Shown piece after piece: positions 1-6,191 of a DNA stretch of 8,696 nucleotides. Every line of letters begins with the position of its first letter. Position 1 is the first letter of the stretch. Made by a program: the position numbers and the translations under genes. The DNA is taken from contig DHFQ01000106.1 of NCBI GenBank assembly GCA_002402325.1, positions 11,147 through 19,842 on the forward strand. The letters are read 5' to 3'. Source of the stretch: Candidatus Aminicenantes bacterium UBA4820. Its GTDB lineage: Bacteria > Acidobacteriota > UBA4820. The notes beneath the pieces are model-generated. The model searched no databases. It was not told where the DNA came from and saw only the letters and a program-made list of their open reading frames with translations.

Positions 1-57
1 AGATTAACCAACGCAGGCTATGGGAAAATGGCAGATGTTTTTTCCACCTTTAAATAA
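1..57 (+). CDS. C-terminal end of an unidentified protein (partial)
   Basis: The first reading frame is open from base 1 and gives 18 residues, ending in ADVFSTFK before a TAA at 55-57. Of the other two forward frames, one stops at once and the other reads as an unconvincing Cys/Phe-rich peptide. The following 210 bases hold promoter-like and hairpin sequences, so a gene ending here is reasonable. The fragment is too short to identify. It does not look like the end of NfeD, the usual flotillin partner, but that cannot be excluded. That it is coding at all is an inference from frame openness and context. Confidence 0.4.
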   Translation, partial: RLTNAGYGKMADVFSTFK

Positions 58-105
58 AAATTTTAAAACTTAGTAGCATTCTGAGCATCGGATCTCCTTT
101 ACCTT

Positions 106-133
106 TCACCTTATAATAGGTGATTTTCGTTTT
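106..133 (+). terminator. Dyad TCACCT/AGGTGA followed by T-rich run
   Basis: Bases 106-111 (TCACCT) and 118-123 (AGGTGA) form a perfect 6-bp inverted repeat around a 6-base loop TATAAT. TTTTCGTTTT follows at 124-133. About 50 bp after the stop of the preceding gene, this could be a weak intrinsic terminator for it. The loop is also a perfect -10 hexamer, so an operator over a promoter was considered, but no -35-like hexamer lies 16-18 bp upstream. The stem is short and only half G+C, so the call is tentative. Confidence 0.35.
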
Positions 134-149
134 GATGTTAAATTCTTAC

Positions 150-181
150 TGCTATTATCTTTTGATAACAAGCAAATAGCA
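150..181. repeat. Nested inverted repeat in the flotillin upstream region
   Basis: TTATC (155-159), a TTTT loop and GATAA (164-168) make a perfect 5-bp hairpin. It is flanked by TGCTA (150-154) and TAGCA (177-181), which also pair and leave an 8-base one-sided bulge (169-176). The two nested dyads lie 26-57 bp upstream of the proposed -35 of the flotillin promoter, a suitable place for a regulator site. Function is unknown and the dyads are AT-rich, so chance is possible. Confidence 0.3.
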
Positions 182-206
182 CAATGTCGGATTTTTGGTT
201 AAAAAT

Positions 207-235
207 TTGCCTTTATTTGAAATTTATTTTAAAAT
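207..235 (+). promoter_or_regulatory. Sigma-70-type promoter of the flotillin-aminotransferase unit
   Basis: TTGCCT at 207-212 (4 of 6 matches to the -35 consensus) and TAAAAT at 230-235 (5 of 6 to the -10) are separated by exactly 17 bp in a very AT-rich stretch. Transcription would start near 242, giving a leader of roughly 30 bases before the ATG at 271. TTGCCT overlaps a weak sigma-54-like arrangement (195-211, with GG and GC correctly spaced but no CAC), which I consider less likely. Predicted from sequence only. Confidence 0.5.
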
Positions 236-241
236 AAAGCT

Positions 242-257
242 TGCCTCGTTTTAGGCA
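242..257 (+). other. Small leader hairpin just upstream of the flotillin RBS
   Basis: TGCCT (242-246) and AGGCA (253-257) form a perfect 5-bp stem around loop CGTTTT. It ends 2 bases before the GGAGGG ribosome binding site at 260-265. The stem falls almost exactly at the predicted transcript 5' end, so it could protect the mRNA end or affect initiation. It leaves the ribosome binding site free. Seen directly; the role is inferred. Confidence 0.35.
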
Positions 258-270
258 TTGGAGGGAATTT

Positions 271-1665
271 ATGAGTTATATTATTTACATAGTCGTTGCA
301 CTAATTATCGTACTCTGTTTTTTAATCTGGGCAATGAATTTTAAGAAGGTTTCTCCTTCCTCAGTCCTTGTAATCTCGGGAAGAAAAAGTGTTGTGACAG
401 ACCCCGATGGAAAAAGGAGAAGCGTAGGTTATAGGCTTCAAGTCGGAGGTGGAACATTCGTTATGCCGCTTGTTGAACAGGTTGATGTCTTCCCAATCGA
501 AGTTTTGCCTCTTTCATTAAAATGCCCTGAGGTTTTGACGTCGCAGGGAGTTTTGATTTCCGCAGAGGCTCAAGCTCAGGTAAAGCCTTCTACAGGTGAA
601 CCGTTCCTTCATATTGCGGTAGAGAACTTTCTCTCGAAAGGGTCTTCCGGGATGAGTTTTGTCGCTCAGGAGGTTTTAGAGGGACATATGAGGGGAATAC
701 TCGGCACTATGACCGTTGAAGAAATTTATTCAAACAGGGAGGAGTTTGCAGAAAAGGTTATTGGAAGTGCCAAAGATGACTTTGAGAAAATGGGTCTTGA
801 ACTCATCTCTTTTTCTTTAAAGGATATAACCGATTCTCAAGGTTACATCAAATCATTAGGAGCAAGAAGAATTGCTGAAATAAAAAGAGATGCGGTTATA
901 GCTCAGGCTGAAACAGAAAGAGATTCTCAAATCCAGTCATCAGAATATAGAAAGCAGGGCGACATTGCAAGGCTAAAGGCTGAAGAGGAACTTGCTGAGG
1001 CGACAAAGCAATTTGAGATAAAAAGGGCTGAATTTCAAAAGGATGTAAATCTTAAGAGGGCAGAGGCAGATGTCTCTTACGACCTTGAAAGGACAAGGAT
1101 TTCTGAAGAGTTGAAGAGAAAGGAATATGAACTTAAACTCCTTGAAAAAGAACTTCAGTCAAAGATAGAGGAAAAGGAAGTTATAAGAAGGCAACTTGAG
1201 TTGAGGTCAAATGTTACGCTTCCTGCAGAAGCGATGAAAGAGCAATCAAGGCTTGAGGCTGAGGCTGAGGCTTACAAGAAAGAACTTGAAGCAAAAGGAA
1301 GGGCAGCAGGTATTAGACTTGAAGGGAGTGCAAAGGCTGAGGCGATGTCAATAATTGGAAGCGCAGAGGCAAAATCTATGCTTGAAAAGGCAAAAGCATA
1401 CAAGGAATACACAGACAAAGCCCTTCAGGAAAAGGTGATTGACAAACTTCCTGAACTTGCAAAGGCGGTATCAGAACCACTTTCAAAAGTTGAAAAAATA
1501 ATTATGGTTGGCGAAAATCAGGGTGCATCAAAGTTAACCTCTCAAGTTTCATCAGTTCTTGCTCAACTTCCCGATGTTGTTGAAAATCTAACAGGAATCG
1601 ACATAAAAAAGATAGTCAAAGATAAACTTGTCGAAAAGAAGGAAGAGAAAGGCAAAGAGGAGTAA
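271..1665 (+). CDS. Flotillin-like SPFH-domain membrane protein
   Basis: Scaffold protein of the flotillin/FloT (YuaG, YqiK-like) group. Such proteins oligomerise at the cytoplasmic face of the membrane and organise membrane microdomains. The 464-residue product has one N-terminal hydrophobic segment (about residues 3-21), an SPFH/band-7 domain (about 28-200), a long charged coiled coil rich in Ala, Glu and Lys (about 200-390) with the EAEAEA and AKAEA repeats typical of flotillins, and a C-terminal flotillin region with IIMVG. I chose ATG 271 because GGAGGG lies 5 bases upstream. A TTG at 241 would add ten residues, but it has no ribosome binding site and would put a leader hairpin inside the coding sequence. 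The stop abuts the next start codon, so the two genes are probably cotranscribed. No NfeD gene is visible beside it. Family assignment is firm; the cellular role here is inferred. Confidence 0.9.
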   Translation: MSYIIYIVVALIIVLCFLIWAMNFKKVSPSSVLVISGRKSVVTDPDGKRRSVGYRLQVGGGTFVMPLVEQVDVFPIEVLPLSLKCPEVLTSQGVLISAEAQAQVKPSTGEPFLHIAVENFLSKGSSGMSFVAQEVLEGHMRGILGTMTVEEIYSNREEFAEKVIGSAKDDFEKMGLELISFSLKDITDSQGYIKSLGARRIAEIKRDAVIAQAETERDSQIQSSEYRKQGDIARLKAEEELAEATKQFEIKRAEFQKDVNLKRAEADVSYDLERTRISEELKRKEYELKLLEKELQSKIEEKEVIRRQLELRSNVTLPAEAMKEQSRLEAEAEAYKKELEAKGRAAGIRLEGSAKAEAMSIIGSAEAKSMLEKAKAYKEYTDKALQEKVIDKLPELAKAVSEPLSKVEKIIMVGENQGASKLTSQVSSVLAQLPDVVENLTGIDIKKIVKDKLVEKKEEKGKEE

Positions 1666-3990
1666 ATGCTTACAAAAAGAGCAAACAGAGTAACCCTCTC
1701 TCCCACATTGAGGATTAATGCAAGGGCACAAGAGATGAAAAAGGGAGGGATTGATGTAATAGACTTTTCTGTGGGTGAGCCAGATTTCCCAACGCCCGAG
1801 CCTATAAAAAAGGCTTGTATTAAAGCAATTGAGGATAACTTTACAAAATATGTGGCAAATGATGGGATTGCTGATTTAAAAAAGGCAATCATAGAGAAAC
1901 TTGAAAGGGAAAATAGGGTTACCTATAAGATTGATGAGATAATTGTTTCCCCCGGGGCAAAAAATAACCTCTTCAATGTTGCACTCGCTCTTTTTGAAGA
2001 GGGAGATGATGTTTTGATTCCATCTCCTTGCTGGGTTTCATATCCTGATCAGGTAAGAATTGCCGGTGCAAATCCTGTTTTTGTTCCGACCTATGAGGAA
2101 AACGATTTCAAAATTCAACCAAAAGATCTTTTAAATTCAATAACTCCAAACACAAAAGCATTGATGATGAACTATCCCTGCAATCCGACCGGTGCCGTTT
2201 ATCAAAGGGAGGAACTTGAAGCAATCGCAGATATTTGCGTAAAGGAGGGAATTTTTGTAATCTCTGATGAAATTTATGAAAAATTGATTTACGATGGTAT
2301 AAGATTCACCTCAATCGCATCTTTGAATGAAAAAATCAAATCGCAAACTATTTTGATAAATGGATTTTCCAAAGCATTTTCAATGACGGGCTGGAGGCTT
2401 GGATACGCTGCAGGTCCAAAAGAAATAATTTCCGCATGTTCTAAAATTCAGTCCCACAACACATCAAATGCAACTTCTTTTGTTCAGAAGGCTGCAATAG
2501 TCGCTCTTAAATCCTGCTCAATGGAAGTTGAAAGGATGAGGGCTGAATTTGAAAGAAGGAGAAATTTTGTTATAAATAGACTAAGAGCGATAGATGGAAT
2601 CTCTGTTTCAAATCCAAAGGGAGCTTTCTATGTTATGCCAAATGTTGAAAAATTTCTTTCAAAGGAGTTTCAGGGTGCACCATTAAGAAACACTTATGGG
2701 CTTTCCTATTATCTTCTAAAAGAGGCACAGGTTGCAGTTGTCCCCGGAGAAGCATTTTTTACCCCTTCCCACATAAGAATCTCCTTTGCCACCTCAATGG
2801 AAAACCTGAATGAGGGGCTGAAAAGAATTGAAAAATCTTTGATGAGCCTTGAATCTCCAAAGAGGTTCAAACCAAGAGTAATAAATAATGTGATAACAAA
2901 AGTCAAAAATTATGTTGAGACAAAATATCCTTCTTCAATCACCCATAGAAATGAACTTCTTTCCCTATCTGAAGAAAATCTACCGACGGATTCCTATTTT
3001 GAGTGGAATGCACAAATTATGGGAGCGGTTGTTCAGTTGAGGACAAATTCACCTCATATTTCAGATTTTTATATGGAGAATTTTTACCCTGCTCCGCTTG
3101 AATCGGAAATTGAACCACATTCCGTTGTCTACTGTGTAAAAGATATTTCAGGAGTTGAGCCAAAATCCTATTTTTCGCCTGATACTTCAACAGCCTTTTT
3201 GTTCAATAGCGCATTTTATGGACAGGTAAGACTTCTTGCCCTCTCCCTTGCAAATGAAACTATTTTCAGAACAACAGGTTCACTTCTTTGTTACGCCTCC
3301 TGTATTGATATTGATGGGAAAGGTGCTTTGATATGGGGGGGAGAAGGAACGAAAAGGACATCGCTTCTTGCAAAGGCTTTGAATTCTGATGGAATGAGGC
3401 TTGTTTCACCTGAAGTTGTTCATTTAAGAAATTCTTCAAACTATCCTGTTGCAGACCTTCCTGAAAGAAAACTCTATTTGAAGGCTAAATGGGTAAGAGA
3501 ATTTCCCCTTCTTGAGAAATTTTACGATAAATCAAAACTGGAAAACTTTGTTGTAAGAAGAGATGAATGCGAGGTTGAATACTGCGATAAAGAGGATTCC
3601 TGTCCGCTTGAAAAGGGATTTCCTGCCTGTGCAATTGCATCAAAACAGGGAAGAATAATTCTTGACCCATTCTGGATTGGTGGAAGCAAGAAGCATACAA
3701 GAAGAAGTTCAATAAGAACAGCAATTATTTTAATAAAAGACCCGATTTCCCCTCTCATTAAAGAGATCTCTTCTAAAGAATTTTCAAGGATTTTGCTTGA
3801 GGGCGGAAAGGGAGATGTAAGGTCAAATCCATTTTTTGAGCAGATTTCATTAACAAAAGATCTGGCAAAACTTGAACTTTACGAAAATTACTACTCAAAA
3901 ATTCTTTCAAATGTTAGATGTGTAGTGATCAACACACATTTTGGTTCAACTGAGATCACCCTCGATAGAATAAAAGAACTTTTGAAGTAA
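1666..3990 (+). CDS. Class I aminotransferase fused to a PEPCK/HPr-kinase-like domain
   Basis: Residues 1 to about 392 are a full-length PLP-dependent aspartate-type aminotransferase (fold type I). Visible features are VGEPDFPTPEP near the N terminus, NPTG at 173-176, SDEIY with D201 and Y204, the PLP-binding lysine K236 in GFSKAFSMTGWRLGY, and substrate-carboxylate arginine R371 in HIRISF. The likely reaction is amino-group transfer between an amino acid and 2-oxoglutarate; the exact substrate cannot be read. Residues from about 393 to 774 form a second unit with a P-loop-like GGEGTKRTS (558-566), a later LVSPEVVHLR (579-588), a cysteine group (C635, C640, C646, C655) and FWIGGSKKHTRRSS. Its layout recalls PEP-carboxykinase/HPr-kinase-like proteins, but the usual GK[ST] and Asp-Asp residues are replaced. 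Start is ATG directly after the flotillin TAA, with GAGGAG 3 bases upstream, suggesting translational coupling. The frame is continuous across the junction. The aminotransferase call is secure; the C-terminal assignment is tentative. Confidence 0.85.
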   Translation: MLTKRANRVTLSPTLRINARAQEMKKGGIDVIDFSVGEPDFPTPEPIKKACIKAIEDNFTKYVANDGIADLKKAIIEKLERENRVTYKIDEIIVSPGAKNNLFNVALALFEEGDDVLIPSPCWVSYPDQVRIAGANPVFVPTYEENDFKIQPKDLLNSITPNTKALMMNYPCNPTGAVYQREELEAIADICVKEGIFVISDEIYEKLIYDGIRFTSIASLNEKIKSQTILINGFSKAFSMTGWRLGYAAGPKEIISACSKIQSHNTSNATSFVQKAAIVALKSCSMEVERMRAEFERRRNFVINRLRAIDGISVSNPKGAFYVMPNVEKFLSKEFQGAPLRNTYGLSYYLLKEAQVAVVPGEAFFTPSHIRISFATSMENLNEGLKRIEKSLMSLESPKRFKPRVINNVITKVKNYVETKYPSSITHRNELLSLSEENLPTDSYFEWNAQIMGAVVQLRTNSPHISDFYMENFYPAPLESEIEPHSVVYCVKDISGVEPKSYFSPDTSTAFLFNSAFYGQVRLLALSLANETIFRTTGSLLCYASCIDIDGKGALIWGGEGTKRTSLLAKALNSDGMRLVSPEVVHLRNSSNYPVADLPERKLYLKAKWVREFPLLEKFYDKSKLENFVVRRDECEVEYCDKEDSCPLEKGFPACAIASKQGRIILDPFWIGGSKKHTRRSSIRTAIILIKDPISPLIKEISSKEFSRILLEGGKGDVRSNPFFEQISLTKDLAKLELYENYYSKILSNVRCVVINTHFGSTEITLDRIKELLK

Positions 3991-4039
3991 ATTTTAAATT
4001 TAACCTGAACTGAACAAAAATAATATTCGTTTTAAGGAA

Positions 4040-4071
4040 AATTTATTCACCCTTCGGGGATTCAATAAATT
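4040..4071. terminator. Hairpin between convergent genes, possible bidirectional terminator
   Basis: AATTTATT (4040-4047) is the exact reverse complement of AATAAATT (4064-4071). Inside, CCC-TTCG-GGG (4050-4059) makes a GC stem with a UUCG tetraloop on the + strand. A small internal loop separates the two stems. On the - strand the hairpin is followed by TTCC and more T-rich sequence. It contains the stop codon of the H-protein-like gene and lies 50 bp past the stop of the aminotransferase fusion, so it could stop both converging transcripts. There is no long U-tract on either side, which limits confidence. Confidence 0.45.
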
Positions 4072-4714
4072 CTTTGACAAATTTATTAAAACCATCTTCA
4101 TCGAGAAATGAAACCGCTCCCACAATTGGTTTTGCACCATCAGCAAGGGCAGGTTTGAGGGCAAGGGTGGCATTTTTTGAAAGAAAATCGGTGAATCTAC
4201 CAAGTTCTCTTTTCATCCATTGTTCGGCAGATTTTCCTATCATCAAATCTCTTATGGATTCTTTGATTTCAAGAGGCCAGATCTTTACAACCCATCCAGA
4301 AAAGTAAGGGTCTTCTGAAAGGGCTTCACTCTCTTTATTGAATGATTCATTCTTTGAAATTATAGTTCCTGATATGGGAGACTTGATTACAAATCGTTTC
4401 CCATCAACGAAACATACTGCTATTTTTTCACCGCTTTTTACAGTTGTTCCAGAAGGGAGTGTCTCTATCCTGTCAATTTTTCCAACAGCTTTGATTAAAA
4501 ATTCATCAAGTCCAATTCTTACTTCACCGCTATCGTTTAATCTAACCCACACATGGCTTTTATCGAAGAATAATCCTAATGGAACGGAAAGATTTTCAAA
4601 TGACCTCAACACCTTATTGCCTTCTGTAACTTTCGCTTTCTGTTTAAAATATATTCTCAACAGGTCAATTATTACAAACAGAGCAATAAATAATAAAACA
4701 ATCATTACAACCAT
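4043..4714 (-). CDS. Membrane-anchored glycine-cleavage H-protein-like protein
   Basis: A 223-residue protein with an N-terminal transmembrane segment (about residues 2-22) and a biotinyl/lipoyl-type domain (about 45-148) that follows GcvH closely: HVWVRLNDSGEVRIGL, then SPISGTI at 112-118, then SGWVVKIWP at 139-147. A further 75 residues follow that GcvH lacks or carries in shorter form. In an ungapped comparison with E. coli GcvH recalled from memory, the lipoyl lysine falls on G105, with K106 next to it, so normal lipoylation is doubtful. True GcvH is soluble and lies with gcvT/gcvP; none of those is present here. ATG 4714 has GGAGG 6 bases upstream. The gene stands behind its own sigma-54 promoter, downstream of the response regulator, suggesting that regulator controls it. 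The role is unknown; a part in redox or hydrogenase-linked metabolism is guessed from context only. Confidence 0.8.
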   Translation of the reverse strand: MVVMIVLLFIALFVIIDLLRIYFKQKAKVTEGNKVLRSFENLSVPLGLFFDKSHVWVRLNDSGEVRIGLDEFLIKAVGKIDRIETLPSGTTVKSGEKIAVCFVDGKRFVIKSPISGTIISKNESFNKESEALSEDPYFSGWVVKIWPLEIKESIRDLMIGKSAEQWMKRELGRFTDFLSKNATLALKPALADGAKPIVGAVSFLDEDGFNKFVKEFIESPKGE

Positions 4715-4736
4715 TTTTCACCTCCACCAATAATAT

Positions 4737-4753
4737 AGCAACTTTCGTGCCAA
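4737..4753 (-). promoter_or_regulatory. Sigma-54 (-24/-12) promoter of the H-protein-like gene
   Basis: Read on the - strand the site is TTGGCACGAAAGTTGCT, matching every defined position of the RpoN consensus YTGGCACGRNNNTTGCW, including GG and GC at the correct spacing. Transcription should begin near 4726. The leader would be only about 12 bases, with the GGAGG ribosome binding site (4721-4725) starting at about +2. It sits in the 76-bp gap between a gene for a sigma-54-dependent activator and the gene it faces, which strengthens the call. Confidence 0.9.
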
Positions 4754-4790
4754 AAAGCCAAAATTAAAATAGTCAATAGGAATAAACTTT

Positions 4791-6191
4791 CTATTCATTT
4801 CTTTTTCCTAACTTGTATTTTGCAACAAGTGCCGAAAAATTTTGCCTCTGCATTCCCACATCCTTTGCTGCCTTTGTTACATTGAAATCATTTCTTTCAA
4901 GAGCACTTTTGATAAAAAGTCTTTCAAGTTCTGAGACAACCTCATCTTTAAGTTTTCTTTTCATTAAAAGCAACTCTTCGTTGGTTCTTGGAATCGGTTT
5001 TGCGAAAGTTGAAGTCGGTCCAAAAAGTCTTGGTGGCAAATCTTTTATTTTTATCTCGTTGTCTTCACAATTTATAAAAGCCCATTCAAGGACATTTTCA
5101 AGTTCCCTGACATTACCTCTCCATTCATAAGTTTTTAAAACCTCAATCGCATCTTCGCTAATAGCGCATAGTTCCCTTCCACTTTTTTCAGACAATTTTT
5201 TTAAAATGTGATGAGCAATTAAAGGAATATCATCAACCCTTTCCCTCAAAGGTGGTAAAATTATTGGATAGACAAGAAGCCTGTAATACAAATCCTCCCT
5301 GAATTTTCCCTCTTTTGTCATTTCGTAAAGGTCTCTGTTTGTGGCAAAAATTAGTCTGACATCAACTTTTTTGACTTCGGTTGAACCTAAGGGGATAAAC
5401 TCCCTTTCCTGAATAAACCTTAAGAGCATTCCTTGAACCTCAATGTCAACATTGCAAATCTCATCAAGAAATACTGTTCCCTTATCCGCAACCTCAAAAA
5501 TTCCTTTTTTATTTGAAACCGCTCCAGTGAAAGAACCTTTGATATGTCCAAAAAGTTCGCTTTTTAAAAGTTCAGGAGATAAAGTGCCACAATCAAGGGC
5601 AAAAAAATTGTTGTTTTTTCTATCACTTCTGTTATGAATTGCCCTCGCCACGAGTTCTTTCCCCGTTCCACTTTCGCCAATAATCAAAACAGTTGAAGGA
5701 GTTTTTGCAACCTTTTCAATCAATCTGAAGACTTCCCTCATTTTCTCACTTTTACCAATTATTCCTTCATAACTGTAAGAAATATCGTTTAAAAGTAAAT
5801 CTCTTCTTTCAAGATACTCTTTTCTTTTTGCCCACGCTTTTTCAATAAGATTGATAAACTCATCTGGTGTAAAAGGTTTTGGCAAATAATCAAAGGCTCC
5901 CAATTTCATTGTTTCAACCACAGATGCAATGGAAGCATAGCCTGTAATTACTACGCTCACAATTTCAGGATAGTGCTTTCTAATATGGTCAAGGAATTCC
6001 ATTCCGCCCATTTCAGCCATTTTTAAGTCTGTAACGACAATGTCGACATCCTCCTTTTTAAGAATTTCAAGTGCGGATTTCCCATCAAGAGAGGTCAAAG
6101 ATGAATAACCCTTTCTTTTGAGTATCTTCTCACAAGAGGTGCAAATATTGAGCTCATCATCAACTATTAAAATTAAAGGATTATCTTTCAT
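4791..6191 (-). CDS. NtrC-family sigma-54-dependent response regulator
   Basis: A 466-residue enhancer-binding protein of the NtrC/ZraR (HydG) type. Receiver domain (about 1-118) has acidic D11-D12 and phosphoacceptor D55 in VVTDLKM. The AAA+ domain (about 143-370) has Walker A GESGTGKE (172-179), the sigma-54 contact loop GSFTGA (219-224), Walker B FLDE with D243-E244, and the sensor/arginine-finger stretch ATNRDL...FREDLYYRL. A Fis-type helix-turn-helix ends the protein (about 427-462). The contact loop has Ser where most family members have Ala (GAFTGA). The ATG overlaps the last 11 bases of the kinase gene and has only a weak ribosome binding site, so translation is probably coupled and the two are a cognate pair. 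A likely target is the sigma-54 promoter just beyond its stop. Hydrogenase genes upstream are a second possible target, but their promoter is outside the window. Confidence 0.95.
   Translation of the reverse strand: MKDNPLILIVDDELNICTSCEKILKRKGYSSLTSLDGKSALEILKKEDVDIVVTDLKMAEMGGMEFLDHIRKHYPEIVSVVITGYASIASVVETMKLGAFDYLPKPFTPDEFINLIEKAWAKRKEYLERRDLLLNDISYSYEGIIGKSEKMREVFRLIEKVAKTPSTVLIIGESGTGKELVARAIHNRSDRKNNNFFALDCGTLSPELLKSELFGHIKGSFTGAVSNKKGIFEVADKGTVFLDEICNVDIEVQGMLLRFIQEREFIPLGSTEVKKVDVRLIFATNRDLYEMTKEGKFREDLYYRLLVYPIILPPLRERVDDIPLIAHHILKKLSEKSGRELCAISEDAIEVLKTYEWRGNVRELENVLEWAFINCEDNEIKIKDLPPRLFGPTSTFAKPIPRTNEELLLMKRKLKDEVVSELERLFIKSALERNDFNVTKAAKDVGMQRQNFSALVAKYKLGKRNE
4811..4830. promoter_or_regulatory. 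Candidate upstream activator (enhancer) site
   Basis: ACTTGT (4811-4816) and ACAAGT (4825-4830) form a perfect 6-bp dyad with an 8-bp spacer. Its centre is about 94 bp upstream of the predicted start of the sigma-54 transcript, within the range where NtrC-type activators bind. It lies in the 3' end of the regulator's own coding sequence. Only one such dyad was found, with no second copy for comparison, so this is a positional inference. Confidence 0.35.

Noticed and set aside
106..123. TATAAT in the dyad loop as a -10 promoter element
   Set aside because: No -35-like hexamer or extended -10 TG lies upstream at the right distance.
195..211. Possible sigma-54 promoter for the flotillin gene (TTGG and TTGC at the right spacing)
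   Set aside because: It lacks the CAC of the -24 element and overlaps a better sigma-70-type promoter in AT-rich DNA.
241..270. TTG 241 as an earlier flotillin start
   Set aside because: No ribosome binding site precedes it, the ten extra residues are not typical of the family, and ATG 271 has GGAGGG at ideal spacing.
1255..1272. Three tandem GAGGCT hexamers
   Set aside because: They simply encode the EAEAEA repeat typical of the flotillin coiled coil.
1563..1892. Open frame of 109 codons on the - strand
   Set aside because: It lies across the flotillin/aminotransferase junction opposite two well-supported genes; its hydrophobic composition is what antisense of charged coding sequence gives.
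3334..3341. Run of seven G at the P-loop-like motif as a possible frameshift
   Set aside because: The frame stays open and protein-like for over 200 codons on both sides, so there is no sign of a shift.
4338..4733. Open frame of 131 codons on the + strand
   Set aside because: It is antisense to the H-protein-like gene, runs into that gene's sigma-54 promoter region, and has no recognisable motifs.
4780..4796. GAATA-N7-TATTC dyad near the regulator stop
   Set aside because: Only 5-bp arms, AT-rich, and closer to the promoter (about 60 bp) than usual for an NtrC-type enhancer.
4882..4900. TTGAAA-N7-TTTCAA dyad as a second enhancer site
   Set aside because: Its arms do not resemble those of the 4811-4830 dyad, and such AT-rich repeats arise by chance in this composition.
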